Below, piece after piece: positions 1 to 6,436 of a DNA stretch of 7,192 nucleotides. This DNA comes from Bacteroidales bacterium (lineage in GTDB: Bacteria > Bacteroidota > Bacteroidia > Bacteroidales > VadinHA17): the NCBI GenBank assembly GCA_012514255.1, contig JAAZAP010000316.1, positions 1-7,192 on the forward strand, written 5' to 3'. Below the pieces are notes generated by a model, which made no database searches, was not told the origin of the DNA, and saw nothing but the letters and a program-made list of their open reading frames with translations. The translations under genes and the position numbers were made by a program. Each line of letters opens with the position of its first letter. Position 1 is the first letter of the stretch.

Positions 1-1183
1 CTGGCTTGAGCCCCTGTTCCACAATAATGTCATTCTCATTGGCTTCCCCGAGAACAACAACCTGGCGTGACCCGTCTTTCATATATACAAAAGGTATGCT
101 GTCAGGTGTGGCGAAGACGGTCTCAAGGGGTACATATACCACATCAGTGAACGTCTGGGTCACAATCTGGTTCCCTGTGGTCATGGAAGGTCTCAGGATA
201 GGATCTGATCCGTCTATCTTCGTGATCACCTCAAAGACCTTGGCGTCAGTATTGGGAAGCTGCTCGCCGATGTTTGCCACGCTGATCACCACGCCCGTGT
301 ATGACTTCTCCGGGAAAGCATCAACGGTAAGCCTGACCGGCTGTCCGGCCTTAACCTTGCTCACATCAATCTCATTGACATAGGTCTTTGAGATCATTGA
401 TGAGAGATCGGGAAGGGTTGCCACCACCGGATCCCAGGGACTGATCTCCGAACCAACCTTGCGCTTTGATCCGTTCCATTCTCTTTTGTAGATAACCATC
501 CCGTCAGAGGGGGCAGTGATAATAAATTTCTCTATTATCTCCTGCATCTCAGTCACCTTTCTCCTCTGCTTGCCCACCTGTATCTCCGTATCCCTGATAT
601 CAGCCCTGGCCTGCCTTACCTTCAGATCATAGTTGCTGAGAGCCTGCTCATAGGCACGTTCAGCCTTGTCAAGTGATATCCTGGCCTGCCTGATGGTTGT
701 GGGAGGTTCATACTTTGACTGTTCAAGGGTTATTTCTGCCTCCTCCATATTGAACTTGAGGTTGACAAGATCATCCCTCAGATTGCCAAGGGTAATAGTA
801 GTGTCAAGCTGCTTCTTAAGAAGATCCGTTTCATATGACTCCAGCCTGTCAAGTTCATCCTTGAGGTTATTGTCAACACTTGACCTGTCAAGGGTAGCAA
901 CATAATCACCGGCTTTTACTTCCGTGCCCTCGTTAACCAGGTCAGAGATCTTTATGTTTCCGAACCTCATGTTACGACTGCCTAGCCCTTCCGGACCCTC
1001 GATATCTGTGGAGACCTCAGCCTGTAGTTCACCGGTGGTGGTAACCACCACCTCGAAATCGCCCTGCCTTGCTTCAGCAAACAGCAGGCCCGGATCTTCC
1101 TTGCCGAAAAGCTTGCTTATCACGATCATGGCAATTACAGCCACTGCTACAATGATTGAGGTAATGATAATTGTCCTTTTCAT
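1..1183 (-). CDS. Efflux periplasmic adaptor (HlyD/MacA-type), C-terminus cut by window edge
   Basis: Reading the reverse strand from ATG at 1183 gives 394 open residues, and the frame is still open at position 1. Residues 1-26 are a basic start followed by one hydrophobic segment (about 4-22), which fits a membrane anchor or uncleaved signal with the rest in the periplasm. Residues about 36-100 look like the first half of a lipoyl/barrel-sandwich domain (VVTTTGELQAEVS, then VKAGDYVATLD at 90-99). Residues about 102-219 are charged and helical, with a turn at KYEPP (157-161), as in an adaptor alpha-hairpin. The second lipoyl half follows (IITAPSDGMVIY, 221-232), then a beta-barrel region (about 265-345) with VKAGQPVRLTVDAFP. 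Such adaptors link an inner-membrane ABC or RND transporter to a TolC-like outer-membrane channel. The partner transporter is not in the window and may lie beyond the left edge; the substrate is unknown. No clear Shine-Dalgarno sequence is present. Confidence 0.88.
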   Translation of the reverse strand, partial: MKRTIIITSIIVAVAVIAMIVISKLFGKEDPGLLFAEARQGDFEVVVTTTGELQAEVSTDIEGPEGLGSRNMRFGNIKISDLVNEGTEVKAGDYVATLDRSSVDNNLKDELDRLESYETDLLKKQLDTTITLGNLRDDLVNLKFNMEEAEITLEQSKYEPPTTIRQARISLDKAERAYEQALSNYDLKVRQARADIRDTEIQVGKQRRKVTEMQEIIEKFIITAPSDGMVIYKREWNGSKRKVGSEISPWDPVVATLPDLSSMISKTYVNEIDVSKVKAGQPVRLTVDAFPEKSYTGVVISVANIGEQLPNTDAKVFEVITKIDGSDPILRPSMTTGNQIVTQTFTDVVYVPLETVFATPDSIPFVYMKDGSRQVVVLGEANENDIIVEQGLKP

Positions 1184-1211
1184 CTGAAGAATATTCTGTT
1201 TAGTTTAATCA

Positions 1212-1239
1212 AGCCGTGAAATTATTATAATTTCAGGCT
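1212..1239. promoter_or_regulatory. Near-perfect dyad, candidate operator upstream of the efflux adaptor
   Basis: The arms TGAAATTAT (1217-1225) and ATAATTTCA (1227-1235) are exact reverse complements around the single base T1226. The symmetry continues outward as AGCC (1212-1215) and GGCT (1236-1239) after one unpaired G at 1216. The centre leaves almost no loop and no T-run follows on either strand, so it looks more like a protein-binding operator than a terminator. It lies 29 to 56 bases upstream of the adaptor start and just downstream of the weak promoter-like element at 1247-1254, a position typical of repressor sites. The operator role is inferred; no regulator gene is visible nearby. 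Confidence 0.45.
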
Positions 1240-1246
1240 CAATGAA

Positions 1247-1254
1247 CAAATTTT
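1247..1254 (-). promoter_or_regulatory. Weak Bacteroidota-type -7 element for the efflux adaptor
   Basis: On the minus strand this reads AAAATTTG, one mismatch from the TAnnTTTG -7 consensus, or TAAAATTTG with one extra spacer base. It would place the transcript start near 1240 and leave a leader of roughly 57 bases before the ATG at 1183, spanning the dyad. No TTG -33 box sits at the expected distance. A small inverted repeat, TTAAC-TTTC-GTTAA (1264-1277), lies just upstream of it. The adaptor could equally be read through from glmM, because I see no terminator between the two genes. Confidence 0.25.
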
Positions 1255-1344
1255 AAGGAAACATTAACTTTCGTTAACTAAGCCACCAACAGGGTAACAA
1301 AAACCGTTCAAAAAAAGTTACTAATCTCAAGCAAGGTACAAGAT

Positions 1345-2724
1345 TTACAGATTTTTAACAATCTCCATCACTCCCGCGGCAAGTTTTTCTGCCGGTTCTT
1401 TAGACTTTTCCTCCGCATAGATACGCATAATAGGTTCGGTATTTGACTTCCTTATCTGCACCCAGCCCGAAGGGAGGTCAAGCTTGATCCCGTCACGCGT
1501 ATCACACACAGCATCAGGATAAGCTTTGATGAGGGCTGAGCAGAGCTGGGTCATGTCAATGTCTCCTGTCAGGTCAATCTTTTTCTTTGCGATATAGTAG
1601 TCAGGATACTTCTTCCTCAGTTCGCTGCATTTCAGCTTCTCCCTGGCCAGGTGCGTGAGGAAGAGGGCTATGCCCGCAAGCGCATCGCGGCCATAGTGCA
1701 GGGCGGGGTAGATTACTCCTCCATTGCCCTCACCTCCGATGACAGCCCCGGTACGCTTCATCTCGGCAACCACGTTTACTTCTCCCACAGGCGCCGAGGT
1801 ATAACTGCAACCATGCTTTTCGGTAACATCTCTCAGTGCCCTGGTGGAAGACATATTGGAAACGGCAGGGCCCTTGACATGACTGAGCACGTAGTCTGCC
1901 ACAGAGACCAGGGTGTACTCCTCGCCGAACATTGATCCGTCCTCACATATTATTGCCAGCCTGTCCACATCCGGGTCAACCACAAATCCAAGATCGGCTC
2001 CGCTCTCCCTTACTGTCGATGAGAGATCTGCCAGGTGTTCCGGAAGAGGTTCGGGATTATGGGGGAAAAGACCTGTCGGCTCACAGAAAAGCTCAATCAC
2101 TTCTTTCACTCCAAGAGCTTTCAGAAGGGCAGGTATGGCTATGCCGCCCACCGAGTTGACAGCGTCAACAGTTATCCTGAATCCGGCTTTGGCTATTGCT
2201 TCAGTATCTACCAGGGGCATGCCTGCAACTGCCTTGATGTGCTTCTCTGTCCAGGAGTCATCACTCGTCTCACGGCCCAACCGGTCATAAGAGACATAGT
2301 CAAAATCTTCAGCAGCAGCCAGGCCAAGCACCTCCCTTCCATCAGCATCACTCAGGAACTCTCCATTTTCATTCAGAAGCTTAAGGGCGTTCCACTGAGC
2401 AGGATTATGGCTTGCTGTCAGGATAATGCCGCCACCGGCGCCCAGTGTCGTCACCGCCACCTCCACCGTGGGTGTGGTAGCCAGCCCTATATTCACAACA
2501 TCTATCCCCGTACTCCGCAGAGATGCGTTAACCAGAGCGGCTACCATCTCACCGGAAACGCGCGCATCCCTGCCTGTTACAACCCTGAGTGACCCACGGC
2601 CACGTCTCCTGAGCCAGGTACCGTACGCCGAGGCAAATTTCACAATATCCACGGGCGTCAGCGCCTCGCCCGGAATACCGCCAATTGTTCCCCTTATGCC
2701 AGAGATGGATTTTATCAGAGCCAT
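1345..2724 (-). CDS. glmM: Phosphoglucosamine mutase GlmM
   Basis: The 459-residue product is a full-length member of the alpha-D-phosphohexomutase family. These enzymes use a phosphoserine; GlmM converts glucosamine-6-phosphate to glucosamine-1-phosphate in the cytoplasm, feeding UDP-GlcNAc for peptidoglycan and lipid A. Visible motifs are SGIRGT (8-13), the phosphoserine loop TASHNP (103-108, Ser105), the metal loop DPDVDR (250-255), the sugar loop GEGNGG (331-336) and the phosphate loop RKSNTEP (425-431). All four active-site loops are present and intact. I chose ATG at 2724 because MALIKSISG is the conserved start; the frame stays open to 2898, but that Phe-rich extension crosses the divergent promoter region and the start of the next gene. 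The sugar loop differs from the GEQSGH usual in bacterial GlmM, so phosphomannomutase or phosphoglucomutase activity remains possible. It is transcribed divergently from the pseudouridine synthase. Confidence 0.88.
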   Translation of the reverse strand: MALIKSISGIRGTIGGIPGEALTPVDIVKFASAYGTWLRRRGRGSLRVVTGRDARVSGEMVAALVNASLRSTGIDVVNIGLATTPTVEVAVTTLGAGGGIILTASHNPAQWNALKLLNENGEFLSDADGREVLGLAAAEDFDYVSYDRLGRETSDDSWTEKHIKAVAGMPLVDTEAIAKAGFRITVDAVNSVGGIAIPALLKALGVKEVIELFCEPTGLFPHNPEPLPEHLADLSSTVRESGADLGFVVDPDVDRLAIICEDGSMFGEEYTLVSVADYVLSHVKGPAVSNMSSTRALRDVTEKHGCSYTSAPVGEVNVVAEMKRTGAVIGGEGNGGVIYPALHYGRDALAGIALFLTHLAREKLKCSELRKKYPDYYIAKKKIDLTGDIDMTQLCSALIKAYPDAVCDTRDGIKLDLPSGWVQIRKSNTEPIMRIYAEEKSKEPAEKLAAGVMEIVKNL

Positions 2725-2748
2725 GTCATTTCTGTTTGGTGTCAGATG

Positions 2749-2764
2749 CAAAGGTGCAAAAAAG
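2749..2764 (-). promoter_or_regulatory. Candidate glmM promoter region
   Basis: On the minus strand this stretch reads CTTTTTTGCACCTTTG. It contains CACCTTTG (2756-2749), one mismatch from the TAnnTTTG -7 consensus, and CTTTTTTG (2764-2757), two mismatches. It is 25 to 40 bases upstream of the glmM ATG at 2724, a suitable distance for a short leader. No clear -33 TTG is seen. The choice between the two overlapping elements is a guess. Confidence 0.3.
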
Positions 2765-2803
2765 ATCGGGGAGAAAACCGGTAAATAGTTGTAAATTTGC
2801 ACC
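2753..2803. repeat. Mirrored GGTGCAAA / TTTGCACC boxes in the divergent promoter region
   Basis: GGTGCAAA at 2753-2760 and TTTGCACC at 2796-2803 are exact reverse complements separated by 35 bases. Each strand therefore carries a TTTGCACC box running toward its own gene, glmM on minus and the pseudouridine synthase on plus. On the plus strand the box overlaps the end of the TAAATTTG -7 element. It may simply reflect back-to-back promoters with similar start regions, or it may be a pair of sites for a shared regulator. Confidence 0.5.
2792..2799 (+). promoter_or_regulatory. Promoter -7 element (TAAATTTG) of the rluB-era-der cluster
   Basis: TAAATTTG matches the Bacteroidota TAnnTTTG -7 consensus exactly. 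A start of transcription around 2804-2806 leaves a leader of about 15 bases before the ATG at 2820, which supports that start codon. A TTG -33 box is not evident at the usual spacing (about 2766-2773 reads as purine-rich sequence), so strength or accessory control is uncertain. Confidence 0.55.
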
Positions 2804-2819
2804 CTGAAAAAGTGAAAGG

Positions 2820-3665
2820 ATGGAGAAAAGAGCGGCAGAACCCGGAAAACGAAAAAATAGCGGATCCAATACCCCGAAAAGAAACAATACCGGGCCAAAT
2901 TCCAAAAAAAGGATAAGTCCCGGTCGCAACGCCCCGAAGAAGGAACCAGAGCTGATCAGGCTCAATAAGTACATTGCTGACAGCGGCGTCTGCGCAAGGC
3001 GCGAAGCTGACGAGCTGATCAGACAGGGTTATATCACCGTCAACGGGAAGAAGGTTGCCGATATGGGAATCAAGGTGCTTCCCGGTGACAGGGTCGAATA
3101 CAGAGGCAAAAGGCTGACACCGGGAAAAAAGGTGTATGTCCTCCTCAATAAACCGAAAGGATATGTGACAACAGTCAGGGACCCACATGCCGAAAACACA
3201 GTGCTTGATCTGGTCAGGGATGCCACCAGGGAACGCATCTACCCGGTGGGCAGGCTTGACAAGGCAACAACCGGAGTACTGCTGCTGACAAATGACGGCG
3301 ATCTTGCAGGCAAACTCACCCACCCCTCCTACGGGGCAGGCAAGATCTACCATGTCTTCCTTGACAAAGAGATTACAAGGCATGACATGGAAAAGATCAT
3401 TGAGGGTGTGGCCCTGGATGACGGCACGGTAAGCGCTGATGCAATCTCCTGGACCGATCCTGCCGATCATACCCAGGTGGGGGTGGAGATACACTCCGGC
3501 CAGAACAGGGTCGTCAGACGCATCTTTGAGAAACTTGGCTACAAAGTCAGAAAACTTGACAGGGTTAGTTTTGCCGGACTTACAAAGAAAAACCTGCAGA
3601 GAGGACACTGGAGACTACTGACACAAAAGGAGATCAGCATGCTCAAGCGAGGCATATTCAAATAA
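2820..3665 (+). CDS. rluB: RsuA/RluB-family 23S rRNA pseudouridine synthase
   Basis: The 281-residue protein has three parts. Residues 1-44 form a basic, Gly/Asn/Pro-rich, probably disordered tail. Residues about 46-105 are an S4 RNA-binding domain (IRLNKYIADSGVCARREADE, then GYITVNGKKV). Residues about 106-281 are the catalytic domain, with YVLLNKPKGYVTT (106-118) and the signature GRLDKATTGVLLLTNDGDL (144-162), in which Asp147 is the expected nucleophile. QNRVVRRIFEKLGYKV (228-243) is the conserved C-terminal block. Family members turn specific rRNA uridines into pseudouridine in the cytoplasm. S4-containing RsuA, RluB, RluE and RluF are hard to separate by eye; RluB is the best guess from architecture and length (about 290 residues), so the target base is not proven. 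The ATG at 2820 lies about 15 bases after the predicted transcript start. It heads a cluster with era, 9 bases downstream. Confidence 0.85.
   Translation: MEKRAAEPGKRKNSGSNTPKRNNTGPNSKKRISPGRNAPKKEPELIRLNKYIADSGVCARREADELIRQGYITVNGKKVADMGIKVLPGDRVEYRGKRLTPGKKVYVLLNKPKGYVTTVRDPHAENTVLDLVRDATRERIYPVGRLDKATTGVLLLTNDGDLAGKLTHPSYGAGKIYHVFLDKEITRHDMEKIIEGVALDDGTVSADAISWTDPADHTQVGVEIHSGQNRVVRRIFEKLGYKVRKLDRVSFAGLTKKNLQRGHWRLLTQKEISMLKRGIFK
2850..2939 (+). repeat. Three ten-residue repeats in the N-terminal tail of the pseudouridine synthase
   Basis: Codons 11-40 encode three consecutive ten-residue units: RKNSGSNTPK, RNNTGPNSKK and RISPGRNAPK. All fit R-x-x-x-G-x-N-[TSA]-x-K, with Arg, Gly, Asn and Lys at positions 1, 5, 7 and 10. 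The DNA units (30 bases each) are diverged, with different codons for the same residues, so this is an old or selected repeat and not a fresh slippage product. The basic composition suggests nonspecific RNA contact, which is inferred. Confidence 0.6.
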
Positions 3666-3674
3666 CCAAATGAG

Positions 3675-4553
3675 ATGGAACACAGGTCCGGATTCGTAAA
3701 TATCCTTGGTAATCCAAATGTCGGAAAGTCGACCCTCATGAACATGCTCGTGGGCCAGAAACTCTCTGTTGCCACCGCCAGGGCGCAGACCACCCGGCAC
3801 CGCATCATGGGCATACTCAACGGCGAGGGTTACCAGATAGTCTATTCGGATACCCCCGGCATCCTCAATCCCAAATACAGGCTTCAGTCAGCCATGATGA
3901 GGTCCGTTGAATCAGCCCTTGACGATGCCGATCTGATAATATATGTAACCGATGTGGTGGAGTCAGCTATAAAGAACAGGGAATATCTTGATAGGATACT
4001 TGCCTCTTCCGTACCGAAGATCATAGTTATAAACAAGATAGACCTTACCAACCAGGCTGATCTGGAAAGGCTGACTGAAAGCTGGAGCACCCTGGCCCCC
4101 GGCGTGCCTGTGCTGCCGGTATCAGCAATCAACAGGTTCAATACAGACCTGCTTCTTCGCGAGATTATCAGACGCCTCCCCGAGGGTCCGCCATACTTCC
4201 CCGAAGATCAGCTCACTGACCGTTATGAGCGGTTCTTTGTCACTGAGATCATCAGGGGTAAGATCTTTGAGACATACCAGAAGGAAATCCCCTATTCAGT
4301 TGAGGTTGAGATAGAGAGTTACACCGAGGAGCCCGGGATTAACCGGATTGCGGCCATAATTTATGTAGCCCGCGACAGCCAGAAGGGTATCATCATCGGA
4401 CACAGGGGAGCAACGCTTAAGAAGGTGGGGACAGCCGCCAGGAAGGATATGGAGGAGTTCCTCGGGAAAAAGGTCTTCCTGGAATTGTATGTAAAGGTGG
4501 CACATGAGTGGCGTGACAACCCGCGCATGCTCAAAAAATTCGGCTACTTATAG
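3675..4553 (+). CDS. era: GTPase Era, 16S rRNA / 30S assembly factor
   Basis: The 292-residue protein has the length and order of Era. The GTPase domain carries G1 GNPNVGKS (12-19), the TTRH switch-I region around Thr39-Thr40, G3 DTPG (59-62), G4 NKID (120-123) and G5 SAI (150-152). A type-II KH domain follows, with GIIIGHRGATLKKVGTAAR (238-256) and VKVAHEWRDNPRMLKKFGYL at the C-terminus. Era binds the 3' end of 16S rRNA and helps late maturation of the 30S subunit, partly at the inner membrane. All nucleotide-binding motifs are intact. The ATG at 3675 puts GNPNVGKS at the usual position; another ATG five bases upstream (3670) is out of frame and stops after nine codons. It lies 9 bases after the pseudouridine synthase and 12 bases before der, with no promoter in either gap, so co-transcription is likely. 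Confidence 0.97.
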   Translation: MEHRSGFVNILGNPNVGKSTLMNMLVGQKLSVATARAQTTRHRIMGILNGEGYQIVYSDTPGILNPKYRLQSAMMRSVESALDDADLIIYVTDVVESAIKNREYLDRILASSVPKIIVINKIDLTNQADLERLTESWSTLAPGVPVLPVSAINRFNTDLLLREIIRRLPEGPPYFPEDQLTDRYERFFVTEIIRGKIFETYQKEIPYSVEVEIESYTEEPGINRIAAIIYVARDSQKGIIIGHRGATLKKVGTAARKDMEEFLGKKVFLELYVKVAHEWRDNPRMLKKFGYL

Positions 4554-4565
4554 AATAAATTTCTC

Positions 4566-5870
4566 ATGAGCAGAATAGCAGCAATAGTAGGAAGGCCTAA
4601 CGTGGGCAAGTCAACACTCTTCAACCGTCTGACGGAGAGCCGTGCAGCCATAGTGAACGAAGAGAGCGGTGTGACACGTGACAGACATTATGGCAGGGTG
4701 ACATGGAACGGGGTGGATTTCTCCGTTGTCGATACCGGCGGCTTCGTGGAAAACTCTGACGATATCTTCGAAAGCGAGATAAACAGACAGGTGAAGCTGG
4801 CCATTGAGGAGGCTGACGTGATCATCTTCATGGTGGATGTGGAAACAGGCATCCATGAGCTCGACAAGTCAGTGGCCTCAATGCTCCGGAAGGTAAGCAA
4901 GAGGGTCATCACCGTGGTAAACAAGGTAGACAACAACCAGCGCCTTCTGGAAGCGGCAGAGTTTTACGGACTGGGACTGGGCGACTACTTCCCTGTCAGT
5001 TCAGTCAACGGCAGCGGCACAGGAGATCTGCTTGATGAGATAGTGAGACATCTGCCTGATACTCCGGAAAAGGAAGGTGAGGAGATACCCAAAGTGGCGG
5101 TTGTAGGCCGCCCCAATGTCGGCAAGTCATCTTTGGCCAATACACTTCTGGGAGAGGAAAGAAACATCGTCACACCGGTGGCAGGAACAACGCGCGACTC
5201 AATCCACAGTCTCTACAACAAGTTCAATTACCGCTTCCTGCTGATTGACACCGCAGGCCTGCGTAAGAAAGCAAAAGTGGATGAGGATATAGAGTTTTAC
5301 TCTATCCTCAGATCGGTAAGGGCAATAGAGGATAGTAACCTATGCCTGCTGCTCATAGATGCGACCCGTGGACTGGAGTCACAGGACCTCAGCATACTGA
5401 ACATTATTCAGAAGAACAACAAGGGAGTGATCATACTGGTGAACAAGTGGGACCTGGTTGAGAAAGACCACACCACCATGAAGAGGTTTGAGGAGGAGCT
5501 GAGGTCCAGGACAGCCCCGTTCACTGATTACCCCGTGCTGTTCATCTCAGCCATAACCAGACAGAGAGTACACAGGATCCTGGAGCTGATCATGAGCGTT
5601 TATGAAAACCGCAGGAGAAAGATCTCCACCTCACAGCTTAATGAGGTCATGCTGAAAATCATAAATGATACTCCCCCTCCGTCAATCAAGGGGAAACACA
5701 TAAAGATCAAGTATGTGACCCAGCTGCCGGGTGCTTATCCCGCCTTTGCCTTCTTCTGCAATTACCCCCAGTATATAAAGGACCCTTACAAGAGGTTCGT
5801 GGAAAACAGGCTCCGCGAGAGTTTTCCTCTGACAGGCGCACCCGTCAAAATCTATTTCAGAAAAAAATAG
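4566..5870 (+). CDS. der: Tandem-domain GTPase Der (EngA), 50S assembly factor
   Basis: The 434-residue protein contains two GTPase domains in tandem, the hallmark of Der/EngA. Domain 1 has GRPNVGKS (9-16), DTGG (56-59), NKVD (119-122) and SSV (145-147). Domain 2 has GRPNVGKS (181-188), DTAG (228-231), NKWD (293-296) and SAI (328-330). A KH-like domain occupies about 350-434 and ends in IYFRKK. Der binds rRNA and is required for late 50S subunit assembly; it is essential in most bacteria. Length matches the family and no motif is missing. The start at 4566 gives MSRIAAIVGRPNVGKS, the usual N-terminus, 12 bases after the era stop and without a Shine-Dalgarno sequence. Together with the two genes upstream it forms a ribosome-biogenesis cluster. 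Confidence 0.97.
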   Translation: MSRIAAIVGRPNVGKSTLFNRLTESRAAIVNEESGVTRDRHYGRVTWNGVDFSVVDTGGFVENSDDIFESEINRQVKLAIEEADVIIFMVDVETGIHELDKSVASMLRKVSKRVITVVNKVDNNQRLLEAAEFYGLGLGDYFPVSSVNGSGTGDLLDEIVRHLPDTPEKEGEEIPKVAVVGRPNVGKSSLANTLLGEERNIVTPVAGTTRDSIHSLYNKFNYRFLLIDTAGLRKKAKVDEDIEFYSILRSVRAIEDSNLCLLLIDATRGLESQDLSILNIIQKNNKGVIILVNKWDLVEKDHTTMKRFEEELRSRTAPFTDYPVLFISAITRQRVHRILELIMSVYENRRRKISTSQLNEVMLKIINDTPPPSIKGKHIKIKYVTQLPGAYPAFAFFCNYPQYIKDPYKRFVENRLRESFPLTGAPVKIYFRKK

Positions 5871-5871
5871 A

Positions 5872-5879
5872 TACATTTG
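5872..5879 (+). promoter_or_regulatory. Promoter -7 element (TACATTTG) before the lipoprotein gene
   Basis: TACATTTG matches TAnnTTTG exactly and begins one base after the der stop codon. A transcript start near 5886 would leave a leader of about 29 bases before the ATG at 5915. The region where a -33 TTG should lie is inside the der 3' end and shows no good match. The element suggests the lipoprotein can be expressed separately from the rluB-era-der cluster, although readthrough across 44 bases is also possible. Confidence 0.45.
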
Positions 5880-5914
5880 GTGTGATTTTTGATGCCAGAG
5901 CATATTGTCAGTAA

Positions 5915-6436
5915 ATGAAGCAGGGGATCATCATATTGGTTACAGCAGCGCTGCTTATTATGGCAGCTTGTGAAAGGCCCGAGAGCCTTCCCCCGGAGCC
6001 CAGGATTGAGTTCCGGACCTTTACCCAGTATGATACTACTGATATCCTTGGCAACCCGGCCAAGGCCGGCAATCTCTCCTTCTATTTTGAGGACGGGGAT
6101 GGCGATCTGGGGCTTGATCCTCCGCAGACACCAGGAGTTGACCCTTCAAGCAATCTCTTCCTTAAACTCTATCGGAAGGTTGACGGGGTCTTTGAGCTGG
6201 CTGGTCCGTTAGATCCGCTTTTCCCGTCGGAATACAGGATACCGTTCATTGACGCGGCAGGACAGAACAAGATCATCAAGGGCACGATAGATGTGACCAT
6301 CATGTACCTCTTTTTCGATACCACTGACACTCTCTATTATGATTTTTGGATCAGGGACAGGGGTGGCCATGACAGCAACACGGCCACAAGCTGTGTTTTC
6401 GTCCTCGGGGAGAACGGCACCTGCCCTTCCGAATGA
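5915..6436 (+). CDS. Small predicted lipoprotein with acidic DGDGD loop, function unknown
   Basis: The 173-residue product begins with a lipoprotein signal: Met-Lys-Gln, a hydrophobic core (about 4-17) and the lipobox MAAC with Cys19 as the lipidation site. A Pro/Glu-rich linker (ERPESLPPEPR, 20-30) follows, then a compact beta-rich region. Residues 58-68 read FEDGDGDLGLD; Asp60, 62, 64 and 68 sit at the 1, 3, 5 and 9 positions of a calcium-loop pattern, but position 12 is Gln71, so it is not a full EF-hand. Near the C-terminus, FWIRDRGGHDSN (144-155) resembles a strand-turn motif, and Cys160 and Cys170 could pair. I recognise this as the kind of short conserved lipoprotein found in Bacteroidota, but no function is known to me. 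Likely location is the periplasmic face of a membrane or the cell surface. Its stop codon directly abuts the stop of the convergent phosphatase gene. Confidence 0.8.
   Translation: MKQGIIILVTAALLIMAACERPESLPPEPRIEFRTFTQYDTTDILGNPAKAGNLSFYFEDGDGDLGLDPPQTPGVDPSSNLFLKLYRKVDGVFELAGPLDPLFPSEYRIPFIDAAGQNKIIKGTIDVTIMYLFFDTTDTLYYDFWIRDRGGHDSNTATSCVFVLGENGTCPSE

Noticed and set aside
6..1187. Plus-strand open frames (79 to 125 codons) over the adaptor region
   Set aside because: They are Ser/Leu-rich shadows of the minus-strand adaptor, which has coherent lipoyl, hairpin and barrel regions over its whole length.
1294..1321. Possible glmM terminator (GTAAC and GTTAC flanking T-rich sequence on the minus strand)
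   Set aside because: The stem is only five pairs around an 18-base loop, and the T-run lies inside the loop instead of after the stem, so it does not fit an intrinsic terminator.
1913..2592. Plus-strand open frames (up to 185 codons) inside glmM
   Set aside because: They lie antisense to conserved phosphohexomutase sequence, overlap each other in different frames and have no motifs.
2725..2898. N-terminal extension of glmM by 58 codons to a start at 2898
   Set aside because: It would overlap the divergent gene start and cross the promoter elements. The extension is Phe-rich without family similarity, and MALIKSISGIRGT at 2724 is the conserved start.
2742..3608. Long minus-strand open frame (288 codons) antisense to the pseudouridine synthase
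   Set aside because: The plus strand encodes a clear S4 plus GRLD-type enzyme over the same bases. The antisense product has no recognisable domain, is Phe/Cys-rich, and arises from the codon bias of the real gene.
3670..3699. Nine-codon frame overlapping the era start as a small peptide gene
   Set aside because: It is very short, has no separate start signal and overlaps conserved era codons; a chance frame is the simpler explanation.
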